Counted from the stretch's first letter, positions 22,007 to 30,420 are shown. The stretch: DNA of 36,049 nucleotides from Planctomycetota bacterium (GCA_022616055.1 JAKEFM010000238.1:1-36049); one strand, 5' to 3'. Made by a program: numbers and translations. Notes: generated from the letters alone by a model not told the origin.

Positions 22007-23463
22007 GGGGGGAGTCGGGGTCGCCGGCCCGCGCGCGCCTCCACCGCCTCCTCTCCCTCGCGATCGCGCCGGCCCTCCTCCTCCTCGGGGAGGGGATCGC
22101 TCGACTTGCCGGAGCCCGCCCGTTCCGCGGACCCGGGCCCTATCTCCCTCCGAGCGTCGGCCTCCTCACCGCGGAGCTCCTCGAGAGGGCGCGGACGCTC
22201 CCTCCGCCCGCCGACGGGCGCCTGCGCGTCCTCAGCCTGGGGGAGTCGACCTCGGCGGGGTTCCCCTTCCCTCCGGACGCGGCCTTCGGCGAGGCCCTCC
22301 GTCGCGCCCTCGCCTCGGCGCTCGGGGGCGACCGGATCGAGGTCCTCACCCTCGCCGCTCCGGCGAGCACCTCCCTCGGCCTCGTCGCGCTCGTCGAGGC
22401 GCTGCCGGCGCGCTCCGCCCGCGCGGCCCTCCTCTATTGCGGGCACAACGAGTTCTACCCGAGGCTGACCGCCCCCCGGTCCACCCCCCTCACCCGGTCC
22501 GTCGACGGCCTCCGCCGGCGCTCCGCCCTCTTCGAGTGGGGGAGGAGGGCGCTCTCCCCCGCGCGGAGCAAGCCGCAGCCCGGCCCTCCTCTCGAGCCCC
22601 CGCCCGGCACGGGGCCGGACGGGCCCTGGCTCCGGAATCTCCCCCTCTCCCCCGCGGAGCGGGCGCGGATCCTCTCCGACTACGGGGAGAACGTGGGCCG
22701 GCTCTTCTCCGTCCTGCGCGAGAAGGGGATCGAGCCGGTCGCCCTCCTCCCCGCCTCCGACCCGTCGGCTCCCCCCTTCGCCTCGGCCGCGGCGATCGAC
22801 GGGCAAGGGAAGGCGCTCGAGGCCCAGGAGGCCCTCGGACGGGGAGACTTCGAAGGCGCCCTCGAGGGATTCCGGCGCGCCCTCCGGGATTCCCCGGAGG
22901 ACGCCTTCGCGGCATGGGGGGCGGGGAGCGCCCTCGGTTCCCTCTCCCGGAGGGGCGAGGCTCGCTCCCTCCTGCTCGAGGCCCGCGACCTCGACGCGGC
23001 GCCCCTGCGCGTCGGGGCGACCCAGGCGCGCCACCTGCGGGAGGTCTGCGCGCGCCACGGCGTCCGCCTCTCCGACGCGCACTTCGAGGCGCTCGAGTGG
23101 GGACCGGAGGGGGGGGCCCGCTCGTTCGTCGACCCGATCCATCCGACCCGCGCCGGGCAGCGCGAGGTCGCCCGGGCGGCCTTCGAGGCGCTCCTCGAGG
23201 CGGGGATCCTCCGGGACATCCCGGAGGACCGGCGGGAAGCGGTCCGGCGCGCGCTGCGGGAGGAGTCCGATCCTCCCGGGGAGGAGGAGGCGATCCGCGC
23301 GAGCGGCGACCTCTTCTCCGGCTACCTCTATCTCCTCCTCGGCAACACGCAGGCGGGCGTCGAGAGGCTCGAGCGCGCGCAGCGGGGGGGACGGAACGAG
23401 GAGCGGACGCGGCGCCTCCTCGAGACGGGGCGGCGGCTCCTCCGCGAGCGGGGGGGCGCGTGA
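22000..23463 (+). CDS. Membrane-anchored SGNH/GDSL hydrolase with TPR-like insert
   Basis: This 487-residue protein has one N-terminal membrane helix (LLSLAIAPALLLLGEGIARL) and an SGNH-type catalytic set. The nucleophile S83 is in SLGESTSAGF, with G148 and N150 in CGHNEF, and D378-x2-H381 in FVDPIHPTRAG. Between the third and last blocks is a helical TPR-like insert (GRGDFEGALEGFRRAL and RGEARSLLLEARDLD). SGNH enzymes are esterases or acyl/acetyl-ester hydrolases, many acting on envelope glycans or lipids; the substrate here is unknown. The GTG start at 22000 sits inside the rpsG stop region (GTGGTAG) and gives the membrane helix near the N-terminus. Its stop overlaps the next gene as GTGA. 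Confidence 0.8.
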   Translation: MVGGESGSPARARLHRLLSLAIAPALLLLGEGIARLAGARPFRGPGPYLPPSVGLLTAELLERARTLPPPADGRLRVLSLGESTSAGFPFPPDAAFGEALRRALASALGGDRIEVLTLAAPASTSLGLVALVEALPARSARAALLYCGHNEFYPRLTAPRSTPLTRSVDGLRRRSALFEWGRRALSPARSKPQPGPPLEPPPGTGPDGPWLRNLPLSPAERARILSDYGENVGRLFSVLREKGIEPVALLPASDPSAPPFASAAAIDGQGKALEAQEALGRGDFEGALEGFRRALRDSPEDAFAAWGAGSALGSLSRRGEARSLLLEARDLDAAPLRVGATQARHLREVCARHGVRLSDAHFEALEWGPEGGARSFVDPIHPTRAGQREVARAAFEALLEAGILRDIPEDRREAVRRALREESDPPGEEEAIRASGDLFSGYLYLLLGNTQAGVERLERAQRGGRNEERTRRLLETGRRLLRERGGA

Positions 23464-23984
23464 AAGTCGTCGTCCTGCGTGACCGCAAGGAGTCCCGCCG
23501 CAAGTGCAGCCTGACGCCCCTGCGGGGGCGGGGCGACGTGTCGTTCCTCGAGCGGAGGGGGACGACGGTCCTCGACGCGAGCGGGATGACGCTCCTCGAA
23601 GTCGGGGCTCCCCCCCTCTCCCGGGCCGACGCGGGGCGAACGGTCCTCCTCCTCGACTGCTCCTGGAAGAAGGTCGAGCGGATGAGGAAGTGCCTCCGAG
23701 GCGACCCGATTGCGCGCTCGATCCCCGCCGGGTTCGCCACCGCCTATCCGAGGAAGTCGAAGACGTTCGAGGATCCCGGCGCCGGCCTGGCGAGCGTCGA
23801 GGCGCTCTACGTCGCCTCGGTCGTCCTCGGGGAGGAGGACCGGAGCCTCCTCGACGGCTACCTCTTCAGCGCGGCCTTCCTCGAGCGGAACGTCGAATCT
23901 CTCGGGTCCGAGCGCGCCCGATCCGGGGGGACGAAGGAGCCGACGTCCCTCTCCTCGAGCGCACCCCGCGACGACAGGACGTAG
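23460..23984 (+). CDS. Tsr3/DUF367-like putative rRNA aminocarboxypropyltransferase
   Basis: The 174-residue product resembles Tsr3, which transfers the 3-amino-3-carboxypropyl group of SAM to a uridine-derived base in helix 31 of small-subunit rRNA in archaea and eukaryotes. Comparable blocks in order are RRKCSLTPLRGR (family: KKCTG-x-KL), LLEVGAPPLSRADAGRTVLL leading into the hallmark DCSW at 66-69, RSIPAGFATAYPRKSKT (family: RLLP-x-L-AANPVNYG-x-P, degraded here), ASVEALYVASVVLG (family: -x-EALAA) and FLERN at 140-144 (family: FL-x-LN). The last 30 residues are a Ser/Arg/Thr-rich tail. The GTG start overlaps the hydrolase stop, placing it in the rpsL-rpsG transcript. The related DTW-domain tRNA acp transferases are the main alternative. 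The family call is likely; the activity and target are inference. Confidence 0.72.
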   Translation: MKVVVLRDRKESRRKCSLTPLRGRGDVSFLERRGTTVLDASGMTLLEVGAPPLSRADAGRTVLLLDCSWKKVERMRKCLRGDPIARSIPAGFATAYPRKSKTFEDPGAGLASVEALYVASVVLGEEDRSLLDGYLFSAAFLERNVESLGSERARSGGTKEPTSLSSSAPRDDRT

Positions 23985-23997
23985 GACCCCGATGGAA

Positions 23998-24016
23998 CCC
24001 TCCGATCGTCGGAGGG
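23998..24016 (+). terminator. Perfect 8-bp hairpin after the Tsr3-like gene
   Basis: CCCTCCGA, loop TCG, then TCGGAGGG form a perfect stem 13 nt after the stop codon. There is no following T run, so it would be an atypical terminator, perhaps a 3'-end stabiliser or Rho-related site. Its position supports the end of the rpsL-rpsG-hydrolase-Tsr3-like unit here. Confidence 0.45.
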
Positions 24017-24033
24017 GGATCCTCGCGCCGCGG

Positions 24034-24062
24034 TTGCCTGGATTCTCCGACCCGCCGAGAAT
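24034..24062 (+). promoter_or_regulatory. Candidate promoter of the beta-sandwich protein gene
   Basis: TTGCCT (24034-24039, 4 of 6), a 17-nt spacer and GAGAAT (24057-24062, 4 of 6) precede the ATG at 24071 by 8 nt, which would give an essentially leaderless mRNA. The spacer and -10 are embedded in an 11-bp inverted repeat. Neither box is strong. Confidence 0.35.
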
Positions 24063-24067
24063 CCGGG
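24037..24067 (+). repeat. 11-bp inverted repeat overlapping the candidate promoter
   Basis: CCTGGATTCTC (24037-24047) and GAGAATCCGGG (24057-24067) are complementary with one T-G pair, separated by 9 nt. The arms cover the end of the -35 and the whole -10 of the candidate promoter. It could be an operator for a dimeric regulator or an RNA hairpin just before the start codon. The unusually AT-rich arm makes chance less likely than for the pure G/C hairpins elsewhere. Confidence 0.5.
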
Positions 24068-24070
24068 CGG

Positions 24071-25762
24071 ATGTCGGTCCTCGGCCCGAAGCGGATGCTC
24101 GCGACGGCCGTCGTCGGAGCGCTGATCCTGATCGCGGGCGCGTCGCTCCTGGGTGGCGGGAAACCTGGCGACGGGGAATCAATCACCCCGAACCCGGCGG
24201 CCACCTTGCCGGCGTCTCCGGAGGCCGCAAGGGAGGCGGGCTCGCCGCCCTCCCGCGCGCTCGCCCACGAGCCCGCGCCCGACGCGCCCCCCGATGGCCC
24301 GCCTCCAGTTCCGCCCGCCGATGCGCCGGCCTCGCGGCCGGAGTCCCTCCTCTACGGCTCCCTGCTCGGAGCCTCGGGGGAACCGATCCGGGGAGCGTGG
24401 TGGGCGGGCGTCAGCCTCGTCGACCGCAGGGGTCGGCGGCGCCACGCGGACGCCAAGCAGGAGGGAGCCTACGCGCTCCATGCGTTGCCCTTCGGAACCT
24501 ACTCGGCCACGGCGTCCGCCGAGGGGTACCGCTCCGAGGAGGCGAGGCTCGACCTCCGTCCCGAGCAGCCCGTCCTCCGGAAAGACTTCACGCTGCGGGA
24601 GGCGGTCGTCCTCAAGGTGAAGGTGGTCACCCCGGACGGCCGGAGCCTCGACGCGGCCCTCGAGGAACGGCGGCCCGAGGGCCCTCCCCTCTCCATCGTC
24701 CCCGTCGCGACGCGGGAGCCTCCCGGGGATCGATTCTTCGACGTCGGCGGCAGCCTCAACAATCCCTTCGGGGTGGGGAGCTTCTGGAACTACGGTCCTC
24801 GGGTGCTGAAGCTCCCGCCCGGCTACCTGGGGGTCCTCATCCTCGCCTGCGACCTGCCCGTCCACGTGAGCCTGGTCCTCTACCACGTGGTTCTCCAGAC
24901 GAAGCGGATCGAACCGGGGGCGGACGAGGTCGTCTTCGTGGTGTCTCCCGAAGCGCTCGAGGCAAACCTCGCCTCGATCCGCCTGAAGGTCGTCGAGGCG
25001 GAGTCGGGAGGACCGATCGCGGGGGCCCGAGTGGCGCTCCAGGGGTCCTCCTTCATCGACGGGGGCGTGCGGACGGACGAGACCGGGGCCGCGCGGATGG
25101 AGGCGAGGCAACCGGGGCGCTTCGAGCTGGAGGTCCACGCGGAGGGTCGGGCGGTTCTCCGGCGGAACATCCTCGCGGAGCCCGGAAGGGTGACGGACCT
25201 CGGGACGGTCCCCCTGGAGAGGGAGGTCGTCGTCCAGGGACGATTCCTCGACGCGGAGGGGAAGGGGGTCGCCGTCCAGTTCGGGCTGGCCGGGGTCGAC
25301 CCGGCGGGCGGGTCCGGCCATCCGGAGGCGCACGCCTTGCTGAGGAGCGACGGAGAGGGAAGGTTCACCGTGAAGGGGCTCGGGCGCGGGGAGTACCTGC
25401 TGCGCACGAGGAACCACGACGCGGTCGACGACCAGGACCTGGACGGAACGACGTGGGTGTCGGGAAGCGTCCTCGTCGACACGCGCGGCGGACCGATCCT
25501 CGGGCTGGAAGTACGGCTGAAGCGCGCGGCGCTCCTCGTCCTGCGGGCGGGGGACGGGAGGGCGGGGAGGACGGGCTTCCGGGTCCTCGACGAACGGGGG
25601 CTTGCGGTTGTCGCGGGCCGCCTCCACGGATCGGCGCCGCGCCCGCTGAAGCTCCCCCCGGGGCGCTACCGCGTCGCCCTCACCGACGCGCAGGGGACGG
25701 AGATCGCCGAGCGCTCCCTCACGCTCGGTCCGGAGGGGGCGGAGATCGACCTGGTTCGCTAG
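24071..25762 (+). CDS. Signal-anchored protein with carboxypeptidase-regulatory-like domains
   Basis: I do not recognise a specific gene. The 563-residue product has an N-terminal hydrophobic helix (MLATAVVGALILIAGASLLGGG, roughly residues 9-30), a Pro/Ala-rich linker to about residue 95, then several beta-sandwich repeats. These resemble carboxypeptidase-regulatory-like or Cna-B folds: YGSLLGASGEPIRGAWWAGV, then GAYALHALPFGTYSATASAE, with similar units near 320-370 (GGPIAGARVALQGSS) and 400-450. Such proteins are usually periplasmic or surface exposed and are abundant in planctomycetes. The ATG at 24071 or the one at 24095 (Met 9) could be used; neither has a good Shine-Dalgarno. It is an insert in the str operon and has no visible translational link to it. 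Confidence 0.7.
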   Translation: MSVLGPKRMLATAVVGALILIAGASLLGGGKPGDGESITPNPAATLPASPEAAREAGSPPSRALAHEPAPDAPPDGPPPVPPADAPASRPESLLYGSLLGASGEPIRGAWWAGVSLVDRRGRRRHADAKQEGAYALHALPFGTYSATASAEGYRSEEARLDLRPEQPVLRKDFTLREAVVLKVKVVTPDGRSLDAALEERRPEGPPLSIVPVATREPPGDRFFDVGGSLNNPFGVGSFWNYGPRVLKLPPGYLGVLILACDLPVHVSLVLYHVVLQTKRIEPGADEVVFVVSPEALEANLASIRLKVVEAESGGPIAGARVALQGSSFIDGGVRTDETGAARMEARQPGRFELEVHAEGRAVLRRNILAEPGRVTDLGTVPLEREVVVQGRFLDAEGKGVAVQFGLAGVDPAGGSGHPEAHALLRSDGEGRFTVKGLGRGEYLLRTRNHDAVDDQDLDGTTWVSGSVLVDTRGGPILGLEVRLKRAALLVLRAGDGRAGRTGFRVLDERGLAVVAGRLHGSAPRPLKLPPGRYRVALTDAQGTEIAERSLTLGPEGAEIDLVR

Positions 25763-25789
25763 GGTCCCCGCGGGCGGCGGGTCGCTCTC

Positions 25790-26137
25790 CTACCTCTTCT
25801 TCCGCCACCGCAGGCGCAGGATGAGCGGGAGGGCGAGCGCGATCCCGATCGCCCCGATCCCGACGAACCACTTGGCGACCGTGACGCAGTGGTCGAGGTA
25901 GGCCTCGGGGATCTCCTCGAGGGAGAGCGCGATCCGCTCGTCGGGACCGCGCCAGAGGAAGGTGAGCTTCCCGACCATCCGCGCGAAGAAGCCGAGCTCC
26001 TCGACCTGCCGGCGGACGAACCGGATCACCTCGACCTGGGCGGCGAGGAAGATCCCGATGCCGGTCAGGGCCCCGCCGAGGAAGCAGCACAGCCACAGGA
26101 CGAGGGCCCGGGAGCGCTTGAGCGTTCGCTTCGGCAT
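25790..26137 (-). CDS. Small protein with two predicted membrane helices, function unknown
   Basis: This 115-residue protein on the minus strand is not recognised. A basic N-terminus (MPKRTLKRSR) is followed by a first membrane helix (about 11-33, ALVLWLCCFLGGALTGIGIF). An amphipathic, charged central loop of about 55 residues comes next, then a second helix (about 88-108, FVGIGAIGIALALPLILRL) and a basic end (RWRKKR). The positive-inside rule puts both termini in the cytoplasm. GGGGAG lies before the ATG at suitable spacing, supporting translation. It converges on the preceding gene (27 nt between stops) and diverges from fusA (132 nt between starts). Confidence 0.65.
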   Translation of the reverse strand: MPKRTLKRSRALVLWLCCFLGGALTGIGIFLAAQVEVIRFVRRQVEELGFFARMVGKLTFLWRGPDERIALSLEEIPEAYLDHCVTVAKWFVGIGAIGIALALPLILRLRWRKKR

Positions 26138-26269
26138 CGGGGCTCCCCGCGGGCCGGTCCCGGAGGGGAGGCGGGAGGCATTCTCGGCGGTCCCCGGGGT
26201 CCGCCCGAAGGGGGCGGGCGTGCGGGTTCCCCGGCCGCGGCGCGGCCGGTATGTTCCGCGGACTCCGCC

Positions 26270-28324
26270 GTGGACCTCTCGCTCCTCCGCAACTTCGGGA
26301 TCGTCGCCCACATCGACGCGGGCAAGACGACGGTCTCGGAGCGGATCCTCTTCGACACCGGGAAGGAGCACCGGATGGGGGAGGTGGACGAGGGGACGGC
26401 GGCGATGGACTGGATGAAGGAGGAGCAGGACCGGGGGATCACGATCACCGCCGCGGCGACGACGATCGCCTGGCGGGGGCACCGCCTGAACCTGATCGAC
26501 ACCCCCGGCCACGTCGACTTCACCGCGGAGGTCGAGCGGAGCCTGCGGGTGCTCGACGGGGCGGTCGTCGTCTTCTGCGGCGTCGCCGGCGTCGAGGCGC
26601 AGTCGGAGACGGTGTGGAGGCAGGCCGACCGCTACCGGATCCCGCGCCTCGCCTTCGTGAACAAGCTCGACCGGGCCGGCTCCGACTTCGACCGGGTCGT
26701 CGCGGAGGTCCGCAGCCGGCTCGGCGCGCCGGCCCTCCCCGTCCAGATCCCGATCGCCGAGGGGGGAGGGTACGCCGGGGTGGTCGATCTCGTCTCGATG
26801 GAGGTCGTGCGGCCACCGTCGGAGGACCCCGAGGCGGTCGAGGTACACGCCCCCCTCCCGCCGAACCTGAGGGAGCGGGCGGTCGAGGCCCGGACGCGGC
26901 TCCTCGAGGCGGTCGCCGAGCGCGACGAGGCGCTCCTCGAGAAGTTCGTCGGGGGAGGGGAGATCGCGACGGAGGATCTGCGGGCGGCGCTGCGCCGCCA
27001 GACGCTCGCCGCCTCCGTCGTGCCGGTCCTCTGCGGCTCGGCCGTCCGCAACCGCGGCGTGCGAGCCCTGCTCGACGCGGTCATCGACTACCTCCCCTCC
27101 CCCCTCGACCGGGGCGCGGTGGAGGGGGAGGCGCCCGAGGGGGGACGGAAAGCGCGCCGCAAGCCCGATCCCGGGGAGCCCCTGTGCGCGCTCGCGTTCA
27201 AGATCTTCGTCGAGGAGCACGGGGAGCTCACGTACGTCCGGGTCTACTCCGGGCGGCTGCGGACGGGGGTGGGGCTCGTCAACTCCCGCACGGGGAAGGC
27301 GGAGCGGGCGGGCCGCATCCTGCGGATGCACGCGAACGACCGGGTGCAGGTCGAGGAGGCGCTCGCGGGCGACATCGTCGCGCTCGTCGGCCTCAAGCAG
27401 ACGGCCACGGGGGACACCCTGTTCGAGAGGGGGCACGGGATCGCCCTCGAGGCCGCCCGGTTCCCGGACCCGGTCCTCACGATGGCGATCGAGCCGAAGG
27501 CCTCGGCCGACCGGGCGCGGCTGATCGAGGCGCTCCGCCGCCTCGAGCGGGAGGACCCGACGTTCCGGGTCGCCGGGGACGAGGAGACGGGACAGCTGCG
27601 GATCAGCGGGATGGGGGAGCTCCACCTCGAGGTGCTCCGCCACCGGCTCCAGCGGGAGTTCCACCTCGACGCGAACGTGGGGAGGACCCGGGTCGCCTAC
27701 AAGGAGACCCTCGCGCGCGCCTCCGCCGGGGAGGGGAAGTTCGTGCGGAAGGTCGGGGAGAAGGGGGTCTACGGGCACGTCCGCCTGCGCCTCGAGCCGG
27801 CCCACGAGGTGGCCGGGATCGAGGTGGCGATGCAGGCGGGGCTGGGCGACCTTCCGCCGGCCTTCCGGCCGGCGATCGAGCGGGCGATCCGGGACGCGGG
27901 GACCTCGGGCCCGACGTACGGCTACCCCGTCGTCCAGGTCCGGGCGGTGGTCACGGGAGGCTCGAGGCACGAGACCGACTCGAACGAGACCGCCTACGCG
28001 GCGGCCGCCGACCTCGCCTTCCGCGAGGCGCTCGGCTCGGGGGGGGAGGTCCTCCTCGAGCCGATCATGCGGTTCGAGATCCAGTCCCCCGCGGAGTTCG
28101 CCGGCGGGATCCTGGCCGACCTCCAGGCGCGCCGGGGGGAGGTCGAGGAGGTCGTCGCGGAGGGGACGGTCAAGTGGCTCCGGGGGAGGGTCCCCCTCGC
28201 CTCGATGTTCGGGTACTCGACCGCCCTGCGCTCCCTCTCGCAGGGGCGCGCCTCCTGCACGCTCGAGCCCTTCCGGTACGCCCCGGTTCCGGCGGACCGG
28301 CTGCGGGAAGCCGCCCCATACTGA
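26270..28324 (+). CDS. fusA: Elongation factor G
   Basis: EF-G drives translocation and, with the recycling factor, ribosome splitting. The 684-residue protein has G1 AHIDAGKT at 13-20, switch I RGITI at 55-59, G3 DTPGH at 77-81 and NKLD at 131-134, followed by full domains II-V; the domain IV tip region includes [15 protein letters not shown]. The GTG start follows no clear Shine-Dalgarno; a TATGTT -10-like element ends 14 nt upstream, consistent with a very short leader. The N-terminal segment ([20 protein letters not shown], then [16 protein letters not shown]) differs from the common EF-G I type. It could be one of the paralogous subfamilies found in spirochaetes, planctomycetes and deltaproteobacteria; by eye I cannot assign it. 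Confidence 0.95.
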   Translation: MDLSLLRNFGIVAHIDAGKTTVSERILFDTGKEHRMGEVDEGTAAMDWMKEEQDRGITITAAATTIAWRGHRLNLIDTPGHVDFTAEVERSLRVLDGAVVVFCGVAGVEAQSETVWRQADRYRIPRLAFVNKLDRAGSDFDRVVAEVRSRLGAPALPVQIPIAEGGGYAGVVDLVSMEVVRPPSEDPEAVEVHAPLPPNLRERAVEARTRLLEAVAERDEALLEKFVGGGEIATEDLRAALRRQTLAASVVPVLCGSAVRNRGVRALLDAVIDYLPSPLDRGAVEGEAPEGGRKARRKPDPGEPLCALAFKIFVEEHGELTYVRVYSGRLRTGVGLVNSRTGKAERAGRILRMHANDRVQVEEALAGDIVALVGLKQTATGDTLFERGHGIALEAARFPDPVLTMAIEPKASADRARLIEALRRLEREDPTFRVAGDEETGQLRISGMGELHLEVLRHRLQREFHLDANVGRTRVAYKETLARASAGEGKFVRKVGEKGVYGHVRLRLEPAHEVAGIEVAMQAGLGDLPPAFRPAIERAIRDAGTSGPTYGYPVVQVRAVVTGGSRHETDSNETAYAAAADLAFREALGSGGEVLLEPIMRFEIQSPAEFAGGILADLQARRGEVEEVVAEGTVKWLRGRVPLASMFGYSTALRSLSQGRASCTLEPFRYAPVPADRLREAAPY

Positions 28325-28331
28325 GCCCCCG

Positions 28332-28355
28332 GCGCCCCTTGACGGGGGGGGGCGC
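28332..28355 (+). promoter_or_regulatory. 7-bp hairpin enclosing the S10-operon -35 box
   Basis: GCGCCCC (28332-28338) and GGGGCGC (28349-28355) flank TTGACGGGGG just after the fusA stop. As RNA it could end or stabilise fusA transcripts; as DNA it places the -35 of the downstream promoter in the loop. There is no T run. It could be chance in G/C-rich sequence. Confidence 0.3.
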
Positions 28356-28368
28356 ACGTCGATAGATT
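28339..28368 (+). promoter_or_regulatory. Promoter of the S10-spc ribosomal protein cluster
   Basis: TTGACG (28339-28344, 5 of 6), an 18-nt spacer and TAGATT (28363-28368, 4 of 6) lie between fusA and rpsJ. The predicted start near 28376 gives a leader of about 127 nt, the one long leader in this window. That length is in keeping with the regulated S10 leaders of other bacteria. Confidence 0.6.
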
Positions 28369-28472
28369 CCCCCGTCTTTCCCCCCCCCGGGGTGTGACCT
28401 CGGGGTGTGCCCGCGGATTCGTCTCGGAGAGGTCGTCGTCGGCCAGGGACTCGGGGTCCGCGGGATGGGCGA

Positions 28473-28484
28473 TCGGGATCCCGA
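28473..28484 (+). promoter_or_regulatory. 12-bp perfect palindrome in the S10 leader
   Basis: TCGGGATCCCGA sits in the predicted rpsJ leader, 18 nt before the ATG. It is a perfect palindrome that could be a protein-binding site on DNA or part of an RNA fold. No known L4-leader structure is recognised here; this is only an observation of symmetry. Confidence 0.3.
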
Positions 28485-28502
28485 GCCGAGACCCTCGCGT
28501 CG

Positions 28503-28808
<306 letters not shown>

Positions 28809-28814
28809 CGCGCC

Positions 28815-29447
28815 ATGACCGTGAAGGCGCTTCTCGGCCGCAAGCGCGGGATGAGCCAGCTCTTCTCCGACAAGGGGGAGTGGATCCCCGTCACGATCGT
28901 CGAGGCGGGCCCCTGCGTGGTGGCGCAGGCGCTCCCCGGGCGGGTCGTCCTCGGGTTCGGCGACGTCCGCGAGAAGGTCGTCGCGAAGCCCCAGCGCGGT
29001 TTCTTCAAGAAGGCGGGGGTGCCGGTGCGCCGCCACCTCCGGGAGGTCGCCGTCGAGGGGGACGCCCCGGCCGTGGGCGCCGAGGTGAAGGCGGGGGACG
29101 TCTTCAAGGAAGGGGACCGCGTCGACGTGAGCGGCGTGACGAAGGGGAAGGGGTTCCAGGGGACGGTCCGCCTCCACCACTTCAACCGCGGCCCCGACAC
29201 CCACGGGTCGATGAACGTCCGCCAGCCCGGCTCGATCGGCTCCTCGACCGATCCGGCGCGCGTCTACCGCGGGAAGCGGATGGCCTCCCACATGGGCTTC
29301 GACCGCCACACCGCGAAGAACCTGCGGCTCGTCCGTCTCGACGCCGAGCGGAACCTCCTCTTCCTCCGGGGCGCCGTCCCGGGTCCGACCCGGGCGCTCG
29401 TCCTCCTCCGGCTCGCGAAGCCCCCCGCCCCGCGGCGGGCCCTCTAG
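28815..29447 (+). CDS. rplC: Ribosomal protein uL3
   Basis: L3 is an early 50S assembly protein whose long loop reaches toward the peptidyl transferase centre. The 210-residue protein shows LLGRKRGMSQLFSDKG at the start and the family signature VTKGKGFQGTVRLHHFNRGP, followed by GSMNVRQPGSIGSSTDPARV. The Gln-rich GQNQTP segment that carries the PrmB methylation site in E. coli reads SSTDP here, so that modification is not expected. It lies 6 nt after rpsJ and 2 nt before rplD. Confidence 0.97.
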   Translation: MTVKALLGRKRGMSQLFSDKGEWIPVTIVEAGPCVVAQALPGRVVLGFGDVREKVVAKPQRGFFKKAGVPVRRHLREVAVEGDAPAVGAEVKAGDVFKEGDRVDVSGVTKGKGFQGTVRLHHFNRGPDTHGSMNVRQPGSIGSSTDPARVYRGKRMASHMGFDRHTAKNLRLVRLDAERNLLFLRGAVPGPTRALVLLRLAKPPAPRRAL

Positions 29448-29449
29448 CG

Positions 29450-30118
29450 ATGGGCGAGTTCGCGGTCCGGCACTTCGACTGCGCCGCGGGGAAGTCCCGC
29501 GACCGGAAGGTCGACGGCGCGCCCTTCGGGGAGCGCCTCCTCGTGAAGACCCTGCGCGACGCGATCCGGATGTACGAGGCCAACCGCCGCCAAGGGACCG
29601 TCGACACGAAGGAGCGCGGCGAGGTCTCGGGGTCGACGAAGAAGCCCTGGAAGCAGAAGCACACCGGTCGCGCGCGGGCCGGCTCGAAGAAGTCCCCCCT
29701 GTGGCGCAAGGGAGGGACGGTCTTCGGGCCCCACCCGAGGGACTTCTCCTACCGGCTCCCGCGCAAGGAGCTCAAGGTCGCCCTGCGCACGGCGCTCTTC
29801 GGCAAGCTCAGCGACCGCGAGGTCGTGTTCCTCGAGGGGCTCTCCTTCGAGGCCCCCTCGGCGAAGAAGGCGCGCGGGCTCCTCTCGAGCCTGGGGCTCC
29901 AGGGACGCAGCCTCCTCGTCCTCCCGGCGCGGGACCGCAACGCCTGGCTCTCCTTCCGGAACTTCCGGGGCGTCGAGGTCCGCACGGCCGAGGAGGTGAA
30001 CGCCTACGACGTCTGCGCCGCGCGCAACCTCCTCTGCGCCGGCGGCGCCTGGGAGAGCCTGCGCGGCCGCGTGGCGGAGGCCCCGGCGACCGCGCCCGCC
30101 GCGGAGGCCGACCGATGA
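29450..30118 (+). CDS. rplD: Ribosomal protein uL4
   Basis: L4 lines the polypeptide exit tunnel and in enterobacteria represses the S10 operon. The 222-residue protein has the conserved tunnel-loop region ([20 protein letters not shown], then [20 protein letters not shown]). The Rossmann-like C-terminal half ends with [14 protein letters not shown] short Ala-rich tail ([10 protein letters not shown]) is slightly unusual. The start is the ATG just after the rplC stop; its TGA overlaps the rplW ATG. Confidence 0.96.
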   Translation: MGEFAVRHFDCAAGKSRDRKVDGAPFGERLLVKTLRDAIRMYEANRRQGTVDTKERGEVSGSTKKPWKQKHTGRARAGSKKSPLWRKGGTVFGPHPRDFSYRLPRKELKVALRTALFGKLSDREVVFLEGLSFEAPSAKKARGLLSSLGLQGRSLLVLPARDRNAWLSFRNFRGVEVRTAEEVNAYDVCAARNLLCAGGAWESLRGRVAEAPATAPAAEADR

Positions 30119-30408
30119 ACGACGCCCTCCTCGCCGCCTACCGCATCCTCCGCCGGCCCCGGCTGACGGAGAAGGGGAACTTCGACCTCGAGAAGCGCAA
30201 CGCCTACGCCTTCGAGGTCCCGCTCGACGCGAACAAGATCGAGATCCGCAAGGCCGTGGAGACGCTCTACGGGGCGAAGGTCCTCGACGTCCACACGATG
30301 CGCCGGCGCGGCAAGGTCCGCCGCCGCGGGGCCCACCTCGGGCGCCGTTCCGACTGGAAGAAGGCGATCGTGCGGCTGAAGGCCGGCGAGAAGATCGACG
30401 TCTACTAG
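30115..30408 (+). CDS. rplW: Ribosomal protein uL23
   Basis: L23 sits at the tunnel exit and docks trigger factor, SRP and the translocon. The 97-residue protein shows [20 protein letters not shown], the central [20 protein letters not shown] and the basic loop [20 protein letters not shown]. The start overlaps the rplD stop by ATGA. The rplB Shine-Dalgarno overlaps its TAG. Confidence 0.96.
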   Translation: MNDALLAAYRILRRPRLTEKGNFDLEKRNAYAFEVPLDANKIEIRKAVETLYGAKVLDVHTMRRRGKVRRRGAHLGRRSDWKKAIVRLKAGEKIDVY

Positions 30409-30420
30409 GAGGCCCCCCCC

